A stretch of DNA of 64,000 nucleotides from Kitasatospora sp. NBC_00240 (lineage in GTDB: Bacteria > Actinomycetota > Actinomycetes > Streptomycetales > Streptomycetaceae), in the NCBI RefSeq assembly GCF_026342405.1, contig NZ_JAPEMU010000001.1, forward strand, positions 3,844,001 through 3,908,000. Reading direction: 5' to 3'. The notes beneath the pieces were generated by a model. The model made no database searches and was not told the origin of the DNA. It saw only the letters and a list, made by a program, of their open reading frames with translations. The position numbers were made by a program, and so were the translations under genes. Of this stretch, positions 55,509 to 62,923 are shown one piece after another. Positions within the stretch are counted from its first letter, which is position 1. The number at the start of each line of letters is the position of its first letter.

Positions 55509-55934
55509 TCAGCTCTCCCGCGGCGGGTACAGCACGGCGGTCACGGTCGGGTTCAGCAGCGAGCCGATGCCGACGATGCCGAGCAGCGCCACCACCACCG
55601 CCAGGACCGACATCACGCCGCCGGTCTGCCACATGTAGTACGCCACCGGCAGGCAGATCGAGCTGGTCAGCACCGCGGGGCTGCGGCCCCAGCTGCGGAG
55701 CTTCAGCAGACCCCGGGCGGCCAGCAGCGGCATCACGCCGAGCAGCAGGATCACGAAGCCGCCGAAGACGCTCAGCCCGCGGTCGATCGGGTCGCCCACC
55801 AGCGCGGCGATCATGTCGTAGCCGCCCCAGACGGCCAGGGCCGCACCCTGCAGGGCGGCGATCGCCGCGCCGACGAGCAGCGAGGTGGGGCGGGTGGCGG
55901 TGGCGGGCGTCCGGCCGGCGGTTTCTGCGGTCAC
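55509..55934 (-). CDS. Small four-helix membrane protein
   Basis: A 141-residue protein with about four membrane helices (LLVGAAIAALQGAALAVWGG, VFGGFVILLLGVMPLLAA, PAVLTSSICLPVAYYMW, MSVLAVVVALLGIVGIGSLL). I do not recognise the family. It converges with sigH, sharing the terminator side, and diverges from the lipid-kinase gene by 50 bases. No function can be inferred. Confidence 0.7.
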   Translation of the reverse strand: MTAETAGRTPATATRPTSLLVGAAIAALQGAALAVWGGYDMIAALVGDPIDRGLSVFGGFVILLLGVMPLLAARGLLKLRSWGRSPAVLTSSICLPVAYYMWQTGGVMSVLAVVVALLGIVGIGSLLNPTVTAVLYPPRES

Positions 55935-55984
55935 TCAAGCAGGGTAGCCGCCGCCCTCCGCGTACCGACCCGTAGGCTGGGCCC

Positions 55985-56956
55985 ATGCGCGCTCTCCTGG
56001 TCGTGAATCCGAAGGCGACCACCACCAGTGCCCGCACCAGGGATGTCCTCACCCATGCGCTGCGCAGCGACCTCAAGCTGGAGGTCGCCCACACCCAGTA
56101 CCGGGGGCATGCCCGCGACCTGGCCCGGCAGGCGGCCGACGACGGCGCGGTGGACCTCGTGGTGGCCCTGGGCGGCGACGGCACGGTCAACGAGGTGGTG
56201 AACGGCCTCCTGGCGCACGGCCCGGGCGAGCGGGTGCCGCGGCTCGCGGTGGTACCCGGCGGCAGCACCAACGTGTTCGCCCGCGCCCTGGGGCTGCCCA
56301 ACCACCCGGTGGAGGCCACCGGTGTGCTGCTGGACGCCCTGGACCAGCGCCGGGAGCGCCCGGTCGGACTGGGCAAGGCGATGACCGAGGGCCTGCCGGA
56401 CCGCTGGTTCACCTTCACCGCGGGGCTGGGCTTCGACGCCGGCGTGGTGGGCCGGGTGGAGGAGCAGCGCAGGGCGGGGCGCAAGTCGACCCACGCGCTC
56501 TACGTCGGGCAGGCACTACGGCACTACGTCACCGAGCGTGAACATCGCCGGGCGGGCCAGGTGACCCTTGAGATTCCGGGCCGGGCACCGACCCCGGGCC
56601 TGGTGCTGACGATAGTCAGCAACACCTCGCCGTGGACCTTTCTCGGGAACCGTCCGGTGTATCCCTCCCCGCTCGCTTCCTTCGACACGGACTTGGACGT
56701 TTTCGGCATCACCCGGATGACGGCGTTCGGTACCGCTCGAACGGTCCGTCAGATCCTGCGGTCACACACGCCTTCGAAGGACGACGCGCAGGCGGCGGGG
56801 CCGCTGGGCAAGCACGCCGTCTCCTATCACGACGTCCGGCACTTCACCTTGGTTTCACAGGAACCGGCCCCGTTTCAGGTCGACGGGGACCACCTTGGAG
56901 ACAGGAGTCGCGTCAGTTTCACAGGCGTTCGGCGGGCACTGCGTGTGATTGTGTGA
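55985..56956 (+). CDS. Diacylglycerol kinase-like lipid kinase
   Basis: A 323-residue protein of the DAGK catalytic family. The nucleotide motif LVVALGGDGTVNEVVNGL has GGDGT at residues 63-67. Following VVPGGSTNVFARALGLPNHPVEAT and FTAGLGFDAGVVGRVE (each in parts) are also conserved. The C-terminal beta-domain includes QVDGDHLG. It phosphorylates diacylglycerol, sphingosine or an undecaprenol-like lipid at the membrane. The ATG at 55985 directly begins the fold (MRALLVVNPKA). Confidence 0.88.
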   Translation: MRALLVVNPKATTTSARTRDVLTHALRSDLKLEVAHTQYRGHARDLARQAADDGAVDLVVALGGDGTVNEVVNGLLAHGPGERVPRLAVVPGGSTNVFARALGLPNHPVEATGVLLDALDQRRERPVGLGKAMTEGLPDRWFTFTAGLGFDAGVVGRVEEQRRAGRKSTHALYVGQALRHYVTEREHRRAGQVTLEIPGRAPTPGLVLTIVSNTSPWTFLGNRPVYPSPLASFDTDLDVFGITRMTAFGTARTVRQILRSHTPSKDDAQAAGPLGKHAVSYHDVRHFTLVSQEPAPFQVDGDHLGDRSRVSFTGVRRALRVIV

Positions 56957-57249
56957 CCAGAAGAGGGTTTCGCCCTTCTTCTCGAACGCACAAGCCCCCT
57001 TCACTCCATAGAAGTACGGGCTGTGAGCTAGGCGACACCGAAGAATCAAAAATTCCTGTCCGAAGGGGGTTGTATCCGGGCCCGAGGTTTGCGAACCTCT
57101 ACATGGCGATCGGGACGCATCGCAACGGCAACAACGTCAGAGCCTGACGGACGCGGCCGGGGCGCTTCCCCTGAATCACCCGAACCCCACCCCAGCACAG
57201 ACCACCCGGGCCCGATGGGCCTTTGGTCCCTTTTGCTGTTGCGGGATTC

Positions 57250-57263
57250 GTGAAAGCGTTCAC
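57250..57263 (+). promoter_or_regulatory. CRP-like site upstream of wblE
   Basis: GTGA-AAGCGT-TCAC is a perfect match to the GTGA-N6-TCAC core of cAMP-CRP sites. It lies 66-79 bases before the wblE start. The 372-base spacer holds no other recognisable element. Confidence 0.5.
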
Positions 57264-57328
57264 ATTCACAAGCCCATCGATTGCGCCGGCCCGGGCCACC
57301 GCCCGCCGGCAGGAGGAGTTGGACGAGC

Positions 57329-57580
57329 ATGGACTGGCGCCACCGCGCTGTCTGCCGCGAAGAGGACCCGGAGCTGTTCTTCCCGATCGGGAACACCGGT
57401 CCTGCTCTGCTGCAGATCGAGGAAGCCAAGGCCGTGTGCCGCCGCTGTCCCGTCATGGAGCAGTGCCTGCAGTGGGCTCTTGAGACCGGCCAGGACGCCG
57501 GCGTCTGGGGCGGTATGAGCGAGGACGAGCGTCGCGCGATGAAGCGCCGCGCAGCCCGCAACCGCGCCCGCACCGCCTGA
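57329..57580 (+). CDS. wblE: WhiB-family iron-sulfur regulator WblE
   Basis: An 83-residue Wbl protein. Four cysteines, C9, C37, C40 and C46 (AVCREEDPELFFP, AVCRRCPVMEQC), ligate a 4Fe-4S cluster. The turn G-V-W-G-G follows, then basic tail RRAMKRRAARNRARTA. The ATG at 57329 is preceded by AGGAGGAG. Wbl proteins bind region 4 of the main sigma factor and respond to nitric oxide or redox signals. WblE is the orthologue of mycobacterial WhiB1, which is CRP-controlled. An sRNA candidate lies downstream. Confidence 0.94.
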   Translation: MDWRHRAVCREEDPELFFPIGNTGPALLQIEEAKAVCRRCPVMEQCLQWALETGQDAGVWGGMSEDERRAMKRRAARNRARTA

Positions 57581-57727
57581 TCGAAGCACCATCAGCCGTC
57601 GGGCCACCCGGCGGCCGCACGACCCGATCAACCCATGATCAAGGGCTTCCCTGCCTCTTCTGGCGAAGCCTTCCGTATGAGGGGCCGCACTCCGGTGAGG
57701 TTCCGCGACGCCGAGCGGCCCAGGTAC

Positions 57728-57756
57728 TTGATACTGCTCACTGAGAGCAATATTGT
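57728..57756 (+). promoter_or_regulatory. Promoter of a putative small RNA after wblE
   Basis: TTGATA (57728-57733), exactly 17 bases, TATTGT (57751-57756). This is a near-consensus vegetative promoter not followed by any ORF. The spacer contains the small inverted repeat TGCTC-actga-GAGCA, which may bind a regulator. Confidence 0.6.
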
Positions 57757-57762
57757 GGGCCT

Positions 57763-57900
57763 AGGGCGCTCACCGTGCGCAATGCGTCGGTGATCGTCGC
57801 ATCACCCAGAGCCCCCGTTCCGGCCGACTCCCCCCGACGGCCGGAACGGGTTGAGAGGCCCTGTCGACCCACCCCCCCCGGTCGACAGGGCCTCGTTTTT
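57763..57900 (+). ncRNA. Candidate small RNA between wblE and the PdtaS-type kinase
   Basis: About 138 bases from the predicted start point to the end of a T tract. It contains a 13-base perfect hairpin (57814-57826 / 57838-57850) and then a 15-base perfect terminator hairpin (57855-57869 / 57880-57894) followed by gttttt. No ORF with a ribosome-binding site is present. The combination of near-consensus promoter, two stems and U-tract terminator is what an independent sRNA gene should look like. I do not recognise it. Confidence 0.5.
57855..57900 (+). terminator. Intrinsic terminator with U tract
   Basis: Arms gaggccctgtcgacc and ggtcgacagggcctc (15 bases, perfect), ten-base C-rich loop, then five T. 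A real T tract is unusual in this genome and lies more than 270 bases after wblE. Confidence 0.85.
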
Positions 57901-58038
57901 GTCTCTGCGGTGCCCCCGACCCGGGCGCCCGTCCGGCGCGAGGGGCGCCCGCAACAGCTGCGCGCGCCCCCAACTTCCCTGCCCCGGCCCACCGTTGGGC
58001 CTACCTGCCGCGCCGCCCCGAGGCGGCGGGCCGACCGG

Positions 58039-59559
58039 TCAGCGGACCGGGATCTCCAGCACCACCTTCGTACCGCCGTCCGGCGCCGCCACCATGTCGA
58101 AGGTGCCGCCCAGCTCGCCGGTCGCCAGCGTCCGGACGATCTGCAGGCCCAGATTGCCCGCCTGCTGCGGATCGAACCCCTCGGGCATCCCCCGGCCGTC
58201 GTCCTGCACCGTGATCAGCAGGTACTCCTCCGGCTTCGCCCCGCCGTTCCAGCTGTCCGACCAGCCCATCCCGGTGGCCGGCGCCCGCCCGCGCAGGGCG
58301 CTCACCTCCAGGTTCCCGGCATCCTTGCCGCCGAAGGCGTGCTCCAGCGCGTTCTGCAGCAGCTCGGTCAGCACCATCGCCAGCGGGGTCGCGACCTCGG
58401 CGGACAGGATGCCGAAGCTGCCGCTGCGACGGGTCGCCACCCGGCCGTCCTGGGACAGCTCCATGACCATCGCCAGCACCCGGTCGGCGATCTCGTCGAA
58501 GGCGACCTGCTCGTCCAGCGTCTGCGAGAGCGTCTCGTGCACGATCGCGATCGAACCGACCCGGCGCACCGCCTCGTCCAGCGCGGCCCGCCCGGACTCC
58601 GAATCCATCCGGCGGGACTGCAGCCGCAGCAGCGCCGCGACCGTCTGCAGGTTGTTCTTCACCCGGTGGTGGATCTCCCGGATGGTGGCGTCCTTGGTCA
58701 TCAGCTCCCGGTCGCGCCGGCGCAGCTCGGTGACGTCCCGGGCCAGCACCAGCGAGCCGGTGAGCACCCCCTTGGGCTTGAGCGGGATGGCCCGCAGGGT
58801 GACCACTCCCCCCTGTGCCTCCACCTCGGTCTGCCGGGGCGCCCACCCGCTGGCCAGCTTCACCAGCGCCTCGTGCACGGCTCCACGCGAGGGCGGCGCC
58901 AGCTCGGCGGTGCTGCGACCCAGGTGACTGCCCACCAGGTCGGTGGTCAGTCCGAGCCGGTGGTACGCGGAGAGCGCGTTGGGGCTGGCGTAGGTGACGA
59001 CGCCGTCCGCGTCCAGCCTGATCAGGCCGTCGCCGACCCGGGGCGCCGCGTCCATGTCGGTCTGCTCGACGCCCGGGTAGGGGAACGAGCCGGCCGCGAT
59101 CATCTGGGCCAGGTCGGAGGCGCTCTGCAGGTAGGTGAGCTCCAGCCGGCTGGGCGTGCGGACGGTCAGCAGGTTGGTGTTGCGGGCGATCACCCCCAGC
59201 ACCTTGCCCTCGCGCCGGACGGGGATCGACTCGACCCGCACCGGCACTTCCTCGCGCCACTCCGGGTCCCCCTCGCGGACGATCCGGCCCTCGTCGAAGG
59301 CGGCGTCCAGCAGCGGGCGCCGGCCGCGCGGCACCAGGTGCCCGACCATGTCGTCCTGGTAGGAGGTCGGGCCGGTGTTGGGCCGCATCTGGGCCACCGA
59401 GACGTACCGGATGCCGTCCCAGGTGGGGATCCAGAGCACCAGGTCGGCGAAGGAGAGGTCGGAGAGCAGCTGCCACTCCGAGACCAGCATGTGGAGCCAC
59501 TCCACATCGGCACCGGTCAGGGTGGTGTGGCGGCGGACGAGTTCATTCAGCGAGGGCAC
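58039..59559 (-). CDS. PdtaS-type sensor histidine kinase (HisKA_2)
   Basis: A 506-residue soluble kinase. GAF-like region (about 30-160), PAS-like region (about 165-280), then HisKA_2 with EIHHRVKNNLQTVAALLRLQ (H297/H298 the phospho-acceptor region) and an ATPase domain (TELLQNALEHAFGGKD, DDGRGMPEGFD, NLGLQIVRTL). No membrane helix is present. PdtaS partners a PdtaR antiterminator regulator in mycobacteria, but no ANTAR regulator is encoded nearby. GTG 59559 is chosen because the longer frame is non-coding. Two DasR-like sites lie 56-111 bases upstream. Confidence 0.88.
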   Translation of the reverse strand: MPSLNELVRRHTTLTGADVEWLHMLVSEWQLLSDLSFADLVLWIPTWDGIRYVSVAQMRPNTGPTSYQDDMVGHLVPRGRRPLLDAAFDEGRIVREGDPEWREEVPVRVESIPVRREGKVLGVIARNTNLLTVRTPSRLELTYLQSASDLAQMIAAGSFPYPGVEQTDMDAAPRVGDGLIRLDADGVVTYASPNALSAYHRLGLTTDLVGSHLGRSTAELAPPSRGAVHEALVKLASGWAPRQTEVEAQGGVVTLRAIPLKPKGVLTGSLVLARDVTELRRRDRELMTKDATIREIHHRVKNNLQTVAALLRLQSRRMDSESGRAALDEAVRRVGSIAIVHETLSQTLDEQVAFDEIADRVLAMVMELSQDGRVATRRSGSFGILSAEVATPLAMVLTELLQNALEHAFGGKDAGNLEVSALRGRAPATGMGWSDSWNGGAKPEEYLLITVQDDGRGMPEGFDPQQAGNLGLQIVRTLATGELGGTFDMVAAPDGGTKVVLEIPVR

Positions 59560-59614
59560 AGGGCCGAGCGTAGTCGCAGCGCCGCCGCCGGGCCCGGCCG
59601 GAGGCCCCGCCCGG

Positions 59615-59630
59615 GTTGTCCAGACCAATT
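59615..59630. promoter_or_regulatory. DasR-like (dre) site 1
   Basis: gttgtccagaccaatt. Its reverse complement matches the dre consensus ACTGGTCTAGACCACT at about 12 of 16 positions. It is 40 bases from site 2 and lies upstream of the histidine kinase gene. Confidence 0.5.
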
Positions 59631-59642
59631 GCGGGCCCGCTC

Positions 59643-59672
59643 TGGACAAGCCAGATTGGTCTAGTCCACAAT
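59643..59672 (+). promoter_or_regulatory. Promoter of the scr5239-like RNA
   Basis: TGGACA (59643-59648), 18 bases, CACAAT (59667-59672). The dre site 59655-59670 fills the spacer and overlaps the -10, so DasR should repress it. The strand choice depends on the RNA end described below. Confidence 0.45.
59655..59670 (+). promoter_or_regulatory. DasR-like (dre) site 2
   Basis: attggtctagtccaca matches ACTGGTCTAGACCACT at 13 of 16 positions, with the central GGTCTAG intact. Confidence 0.65.
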
Positions 59673-59678
59673 GAAGAA

Positions 59679-59838
59679 GCACCAAGGAGAGGCCCCCGCG
59701 CAAACTGCCCTGACCGCGCGCGGCCGCTCCTCGGTCGGACATCGCCGAACGAGGACCCCGCACAGTTCTCGATCGAAACCGGCGTCCGACGACAGCTCCG
59801 GGCTGCGGTGCCGCATGGGTTGAGGGTCCCGTGTCGGC
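59679..59838 (+). ncRNA. Candidate small RNA, scr5239-like
   Basis: The non-coding gap between the PdtaS-type kinase and the SIS gene. A transcript starting about seven bases after CACAAT and ending at a hairpin (gccg…atggg / cccgt…cggc, 59810-59838) would be about 160 bases. From memory, S. coelicolor sRNA scr5239 lies beside SCO5239 (this kinase), is 159 nt long and is DasR-controlled. An internal stem cctcg-gt-cgg … ccg-aa-cgagg is also visible. I cannot compare sequences, so strand and ends are tentative. Confidence 0.45.
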
Positions 59839-59886
59839 GCCGTGGCCCGTAGTGCTTTCCGGGCCCGGGCACGGCCCCGCCGCCCA

Positions 59887-59929
59887 CGCCGAAGCGCCCG
59901 TCCACAGGCTGTGGACGGGCGCTTCGGCG
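59887..59929 (-). terminator. Terminator of the SIS-domain gene
   Basis: Perfect 20-base arms at 59887-59906 and 59910-59929 with a three-base loop, 13 bases past the SIS stop on the minus strand. Confidence 0.8.
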
Positions 59930-59941
59930 TACGGCCGGGCG

Positions 59942-61003
59942 TCAGTGGGTCTCGGTGACCTTCGCCAGGGCGCGCGGGGCGTCCGGGTCCTGGCCCCGGG
60001 CGATGGTGACCTCGTAGGCCAGCAGCTGCAGCGGCAGGATCTCCAGGATCGTCTGGACCTCCTCGGGGACGCCGGCGGGCAGCGCGAAGCCCGCGGAGGC
60101 GGCGTCGACCTGGTTCTGCTGGCCGATCACCACCAGGTCCGCGCCGCGGCCGCGCAGCCGGTCCAGGACCGGCTGCAGGGCCTCCCCGCCCTTGCCCTCC
60201 GGCACGATCGCGATGACCGGGGAGACGTTGTCCACCATCGCCAGCGGGCCGTGCAGAAGGTCCGCGCCGGAGAACGGCGAGGCCGGGATGTAGGTGGTCT
60301 CCATCAGCTTGAGGGCCGCCTCGCGGGCCGTCGGGTAACCGTAGCCCCGCGAGGTGATGACCAGGCGCTGGGCGAACCGGTAGCGCTCGGCCAGCGCCTT
60401 GACCTCGGCCTGCCTGGCCAGGATGCCGGCGGCCAGAGCTGGCAGCGCCTTGGCGGCCGCGCCGTCCCCGCCGCGCAGGCCCTCGACCAGCAGGTACAGC
60501 GCGAGCAGTTCGGCGGTGTAGGTCTTGGTGGCCGGCAGCGCCTTCTCCGGCCCGGCCAGCACGTCGATGTGGAACTCGGAGACCTCGGCGAGCGGGGACG
60601 CCGCGTTGTTGGTCACGGCCAGCGTGATGGCGCCGGCCTCACGGGCCGCCTTGGTGGAGGCGACCAGGTCGGGCGAACCGCCGGACTGGCTGACGGTGAC
60701 GACCAGGACGTCCGTGAGGTCCGGCTTGGCGCCGTAGGCGGTGGTGGTGGACATCGAGGTGAGGCCGGCGGGCTTGCCCAGCAGGATCTCGATCAGGTAC
60801 TTCGCGTACAGCGCGGCGTTGTCGGACGTGCCGCGGGCGGTCAGCAGGACGAAGCGCGGGTTGCGGGACGCGATCTCGGCGGCGATCTCGCGGATCTTGG
60901 GGGCGCCCTCGTCGAGGATGCGTTGCAGGACGGCCGGCTGCTCGGCCATCTCCGCCGCCATGATCCGGCCGGGGACGGCTGAGAGGGTCTGCGGGTCGGA
61001 CAT
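59942..61003 (-). CDS. SIS-domain sugar-phosphate isomerase/deaminase-like protein
   Basis: A 353-residue protein with two SIS domains, as in the isomerase half of GlmS and in NagB2/AgaS-like enzymes. The first contains LLTARGTSDNAALYAKYLIE and VSQSGGSPDLV; the second VITSRGYGYPTAREAALKLMETTY and ADLLHGPLAMVD (each in parts). It probably deaminates or isomerises glucosamine-6-phosphate derived from chitin. ATG 61003 has GGAGG eight bases upstream. It follows the sugar-binding lipoprotein gene on the same strand. The DasR context supports N-acetylglucosamine use. Confidence 0.82.
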   Translation of the reverse strand: MSDPQTLSAVPGRIMAAEMAEQPAVLQRILDEGAPKIREIAAEIASRNPRFVLLTARGTSDNAALYAKYLIEILLGKPAGLTSMSTTTAYGAKPDLTDVLVVTVSQSGGSPDLVASTKAAREAGAITLAVTNNAASPLAEVSEFHIDVLAGPEKALPATKTYTAELLALYLLVEGLRGGDGAAAKALPALAAGILARQAEVKALAERYRFAQRLVITSRGYGYPTAREAALKLMETTYIPASPFSGADLLHGPLAMVDNVSPVIAIVPEGKGGEALQPVLDRLRGRGADLVVIGQQNQVDAASAGFALPAGVPEEVQTILEILPLQLLAYEVTIARGQDPDAPRALAKVTETH

Positions 61004-61134
61004 CTGGATGCCTCCGATGAGATGGTTCAACCCCTTCGGGCGGCTGCCCGGCGGGGACCTCTACGGCGGCGAGTCCGCACACTCGCTGCGGTGATTGCGC
61101 TGCAATCCTACGGGGGCGCCCGCGGCCGGCGCAG

Positions 61135-61172
61135 CCGGGAGCGCCGTCCGTGGTCACGGACGGCGCTCCCGG
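61135..61172 (-). terminator. Terminator of the sugar-binding lipoprotein gene
   Basis: Perfect 18-base arms at 61135-61152 and 61155-61172. It ends 54 bases past the lipoprotein stop on the minus strand. Confidence 0.75.
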
Positions 61173-61226
61173 CGGGGCGGCGGGGCCGGCGGGGCGGCGG
61201 GGCGGCGGGGCCGGCGGGGCGGCGGG
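61173..61226. repeat. Low-complexity GGCGGGGCC repeat
   Basis: Short imperfect repeats of ggcggggccggc and ggcggggcggc fill the bases between the lipoprotein stop and its terminator. Likely prone to slippage. Confidence 0.6.
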
Positions 61227-62537
61227 TCAGGCCGGGTTGTTGATCAGCTGGTTGATCAGGGCGTCGGCCTCCTTGGTGGCCTGGTCCACCGACTTGCCCT
61301 TGAGGATCGAGTTCAGCATGTTGACCAGCACGTTCTGCTTCTCGATCGCCCCCCAGCCCGGCGCCAGCGGGGTGAACCACGCGTCCGGCACGGCGTTGGC
61401 CGCGGCCGCCGTGGCGGGCTTGCTCTTCAGCGGCTCCAGCTGGCTCAGGTTGTTCGGCAGGATGTCCTTGTCCGCGAGGAACTGCTCGGACTTGGTGCTG
61501 GTGAACATCCGGATCCAGTCCGCGGCGAGGTCCCGGACCGGCGACTTCGCGGTGACGGCCAGGTCGGAGCCGCCGATGAAGGAGGGCAGCGGCTTGCCGC
61601 CCGGGCCGGGCATGGTCGCCACCTTGACCGCGTCCTTGAGGGTCGGGTCGCCGGTGACCGGGGCGACGGCGCTGCCGGCCTCCCAGCCGTTGCCGTAGAG
61701 CACGGCGGCGCGCTTGCGGGCCAGCACGGTGGCCTGGCCGCTCTCGTTGACCGTCAGGTCGTTGTGGTTGTACTTCTGCACCAGGTCGACGAAGTGCTGG
61801 ACGCCCTGCTGGGACTTGGGGTCGTTGAGCGTCCCGTGCCAGTTGCCGGCGCTGTCGAAGCGGGCGATGGCACCGCCGTACGCGGCGACGTAGCTCATGG
61901 CCGCGTACCAGTACGGGCCGGGCAGGTAGAGCGCGGAGAAGGTCTTGTCGGCCTTGTTCTTGTCCTGGACCTTGTCGAGCGCGGCGCGCAGCTCGTCCTC
62001 GTTCTGCGGGAGTTCCGCGGCGCCGGTGGCCTGCTGGAACATCGCCGCGTTGTAGATGCCGACGCGGGCGCCGGCGTAGTACGGCACGCAGAACAGCTTG
62101 TCCTGGTAGGTGCAGGTGTTGACCAGGCCGCGGATCCAGTTGTCGGCGTTGTCGAAGCTGGCCTTGTCGACCGGGGCGAGCGAGCCGTTGAGGATGTACT
62201 TCATGGTCTCGGTGTTGCCGAGCTCGACCACGTCGGGCGCGGCGCCGGCCTCCAGCGCGCCGTCCAGCTTGGCGACCTTCTGGGTCCACTCCTGGTAGGC
62301 CAGCTTCAGGGTGACCTTCGGGTACTTGGCGGCGAAGTCGTCGTTGACCCGCTGCACCAGCTCCGGCCAGCTGGTCTGGGCGTCGTTCATCAGCCAGACC
62401 GTGACGGTCCCGGTCATCTCCTTGGGGTCCGCCGCCTTGGTGGCCCCGTCCTGCGCGGACCTGGCCCCCGAACCGCATCCCGCGACCGAAGCGGCGAGCG
62501 CCGCGATCCCGAACATCGCCATGAGCTGACGCTTCAC
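61227..62537 (-). CDS. Sugar ABC transporter substrate-binding lipoprotein (family 1)
   Basis: A 436-residue SBP_bac_1 lipoprotein. Signal LMAMFGIAALAASVAGC with lipobox VAGC. Core segments are TVTVWLMNDAQTSWPELVQRV, AAPDVVELGNTETMKYI and SFIGGSDLAVTAKSP (first in parts). GTG 62537 follows GGGAGG. Two DasR-like sites upstream suggest a chito-oligosaccharide or N-acetylglucosamine ligand, resembling DasA or NgcE. No permease genes are next to it, so the cognate channel must be encoded elsewhere. It is flanked by a SIS protein and a GH3 N-acetylglucosaminidase. Confidence 0.85.
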   Translation of the reverse strand: MKRQLMAMFGIAALAASVAGCGSGARSAQDGATKAADPKEMTGTVTVWLMNDAQTSWPELVQRVNDDFAAKYPKVTLKLAYQEWTQKVAKLDGALEAGAAPDVVELGNTETMKYILNGSLAPVDKASFDNADNWIRGLVNTCTYQDKLFCVPYYAGARVGIYNAAMFQQATGAAELPQNEDELRAALDKVQDKNKADKTFSALYLPGPYWYAAMSYVAAYGGAIARFDSAGNWHGTLNDPKSQQGVQHFVDLVQKYNHNDLTVNESGQATVLARKRAAVLYGNGWEAGSAVAPVTGDPTLKDAVKVATMPGPGGKPLPSFIGGSDLAVTAKSPVRDLAADWIRMFTSTKSEQFLADKDILPNNLSQLEPLKSKPATAAAANAVPDAWFTPLAPGWGAIEKQNVLVNMLNSILKGKSVDQATKEADALINQLINNPA

Positions 62538-62651
62538 GTCATCCTCCCGAGGGTGCAAAAAAATGTGCCCACCGACGGCGTGTTCGAGCCACCGGGATCA
62601 CCGAGGTGGGCAGCGCGGAGCCTGGGAGGGTCAATACCACATCCGGTCAGG

Positions 62652-62667
62652 ATTGGTTCAGACCAGA
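62652..62667. promoter_or_regulatory. DasR-like (dre) site 3
   Basis: attggttcagaccaga; the core TGGT-tcag-ACCA matches the dre core at 10 of 12 positions. It lies about 115 bases before the lipoprotein start. Confidence 0.5.
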
Positions 62668-62676
62668 TTCCTGGAG

Positions 62677-62692
62677 CTTGGCCTAGACCACT
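62677..62692. promoter_or_regulatory. DasR-like (dre) site 4
   Basis: cttggcctagaccact matches the dre consensus at 13 of 16 positions. Its centre is 25 bases from site 3. Confidence 0.7.
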
Positions 62693-62788
62693 CCGGGTGT
62701 CAACGCTCAAATGGCCTACTGCAACCTGCCGTTGCAGACCTGTTGTGAGCCGTTGCCCTCCGTCGTCACCCCATCACCATAAGTAGAA

Positions 62789-62808
62789 CTTAAGGCAGCC
62801 TTAAGGCT
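62789..62808. promoter_or_regulatory. Overlapping TTAAGG palindromes
   Basis: cttaaggcagccttaag (62789-62805, eight-base perfect arms) overlaps agccttaaggct (62797-62808, perfect 12-base palindrome). AT-rich for this genome and close to the promoter side of the lipoprotein gene; the protein that binds it is unknown. Confidence 0.45.
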
Positions 62809-62869
62809 CACTTGAGGGAACACCGTCATGCCAAGGTGGGAGGAACGTCACACACCGCCGAAAACGGAC

Positions 62870-62904
62870 CAGGGGCCGTCGGAGGAATCCTCCGACGGCC
62901 CCTG
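62870..62904 (-). terminator. Terminator of the GH3 gene
   Basis: Perfect 17-base arms at 62870-62886 and 62888-62904; the effective loop forms by opening the central gaatc. It begins 20 bases past the GH3 stop on the minus strand. Confidence 0.8.
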
Positions 62905-62923
62905 GCCTGAATGAGACGTTTCG

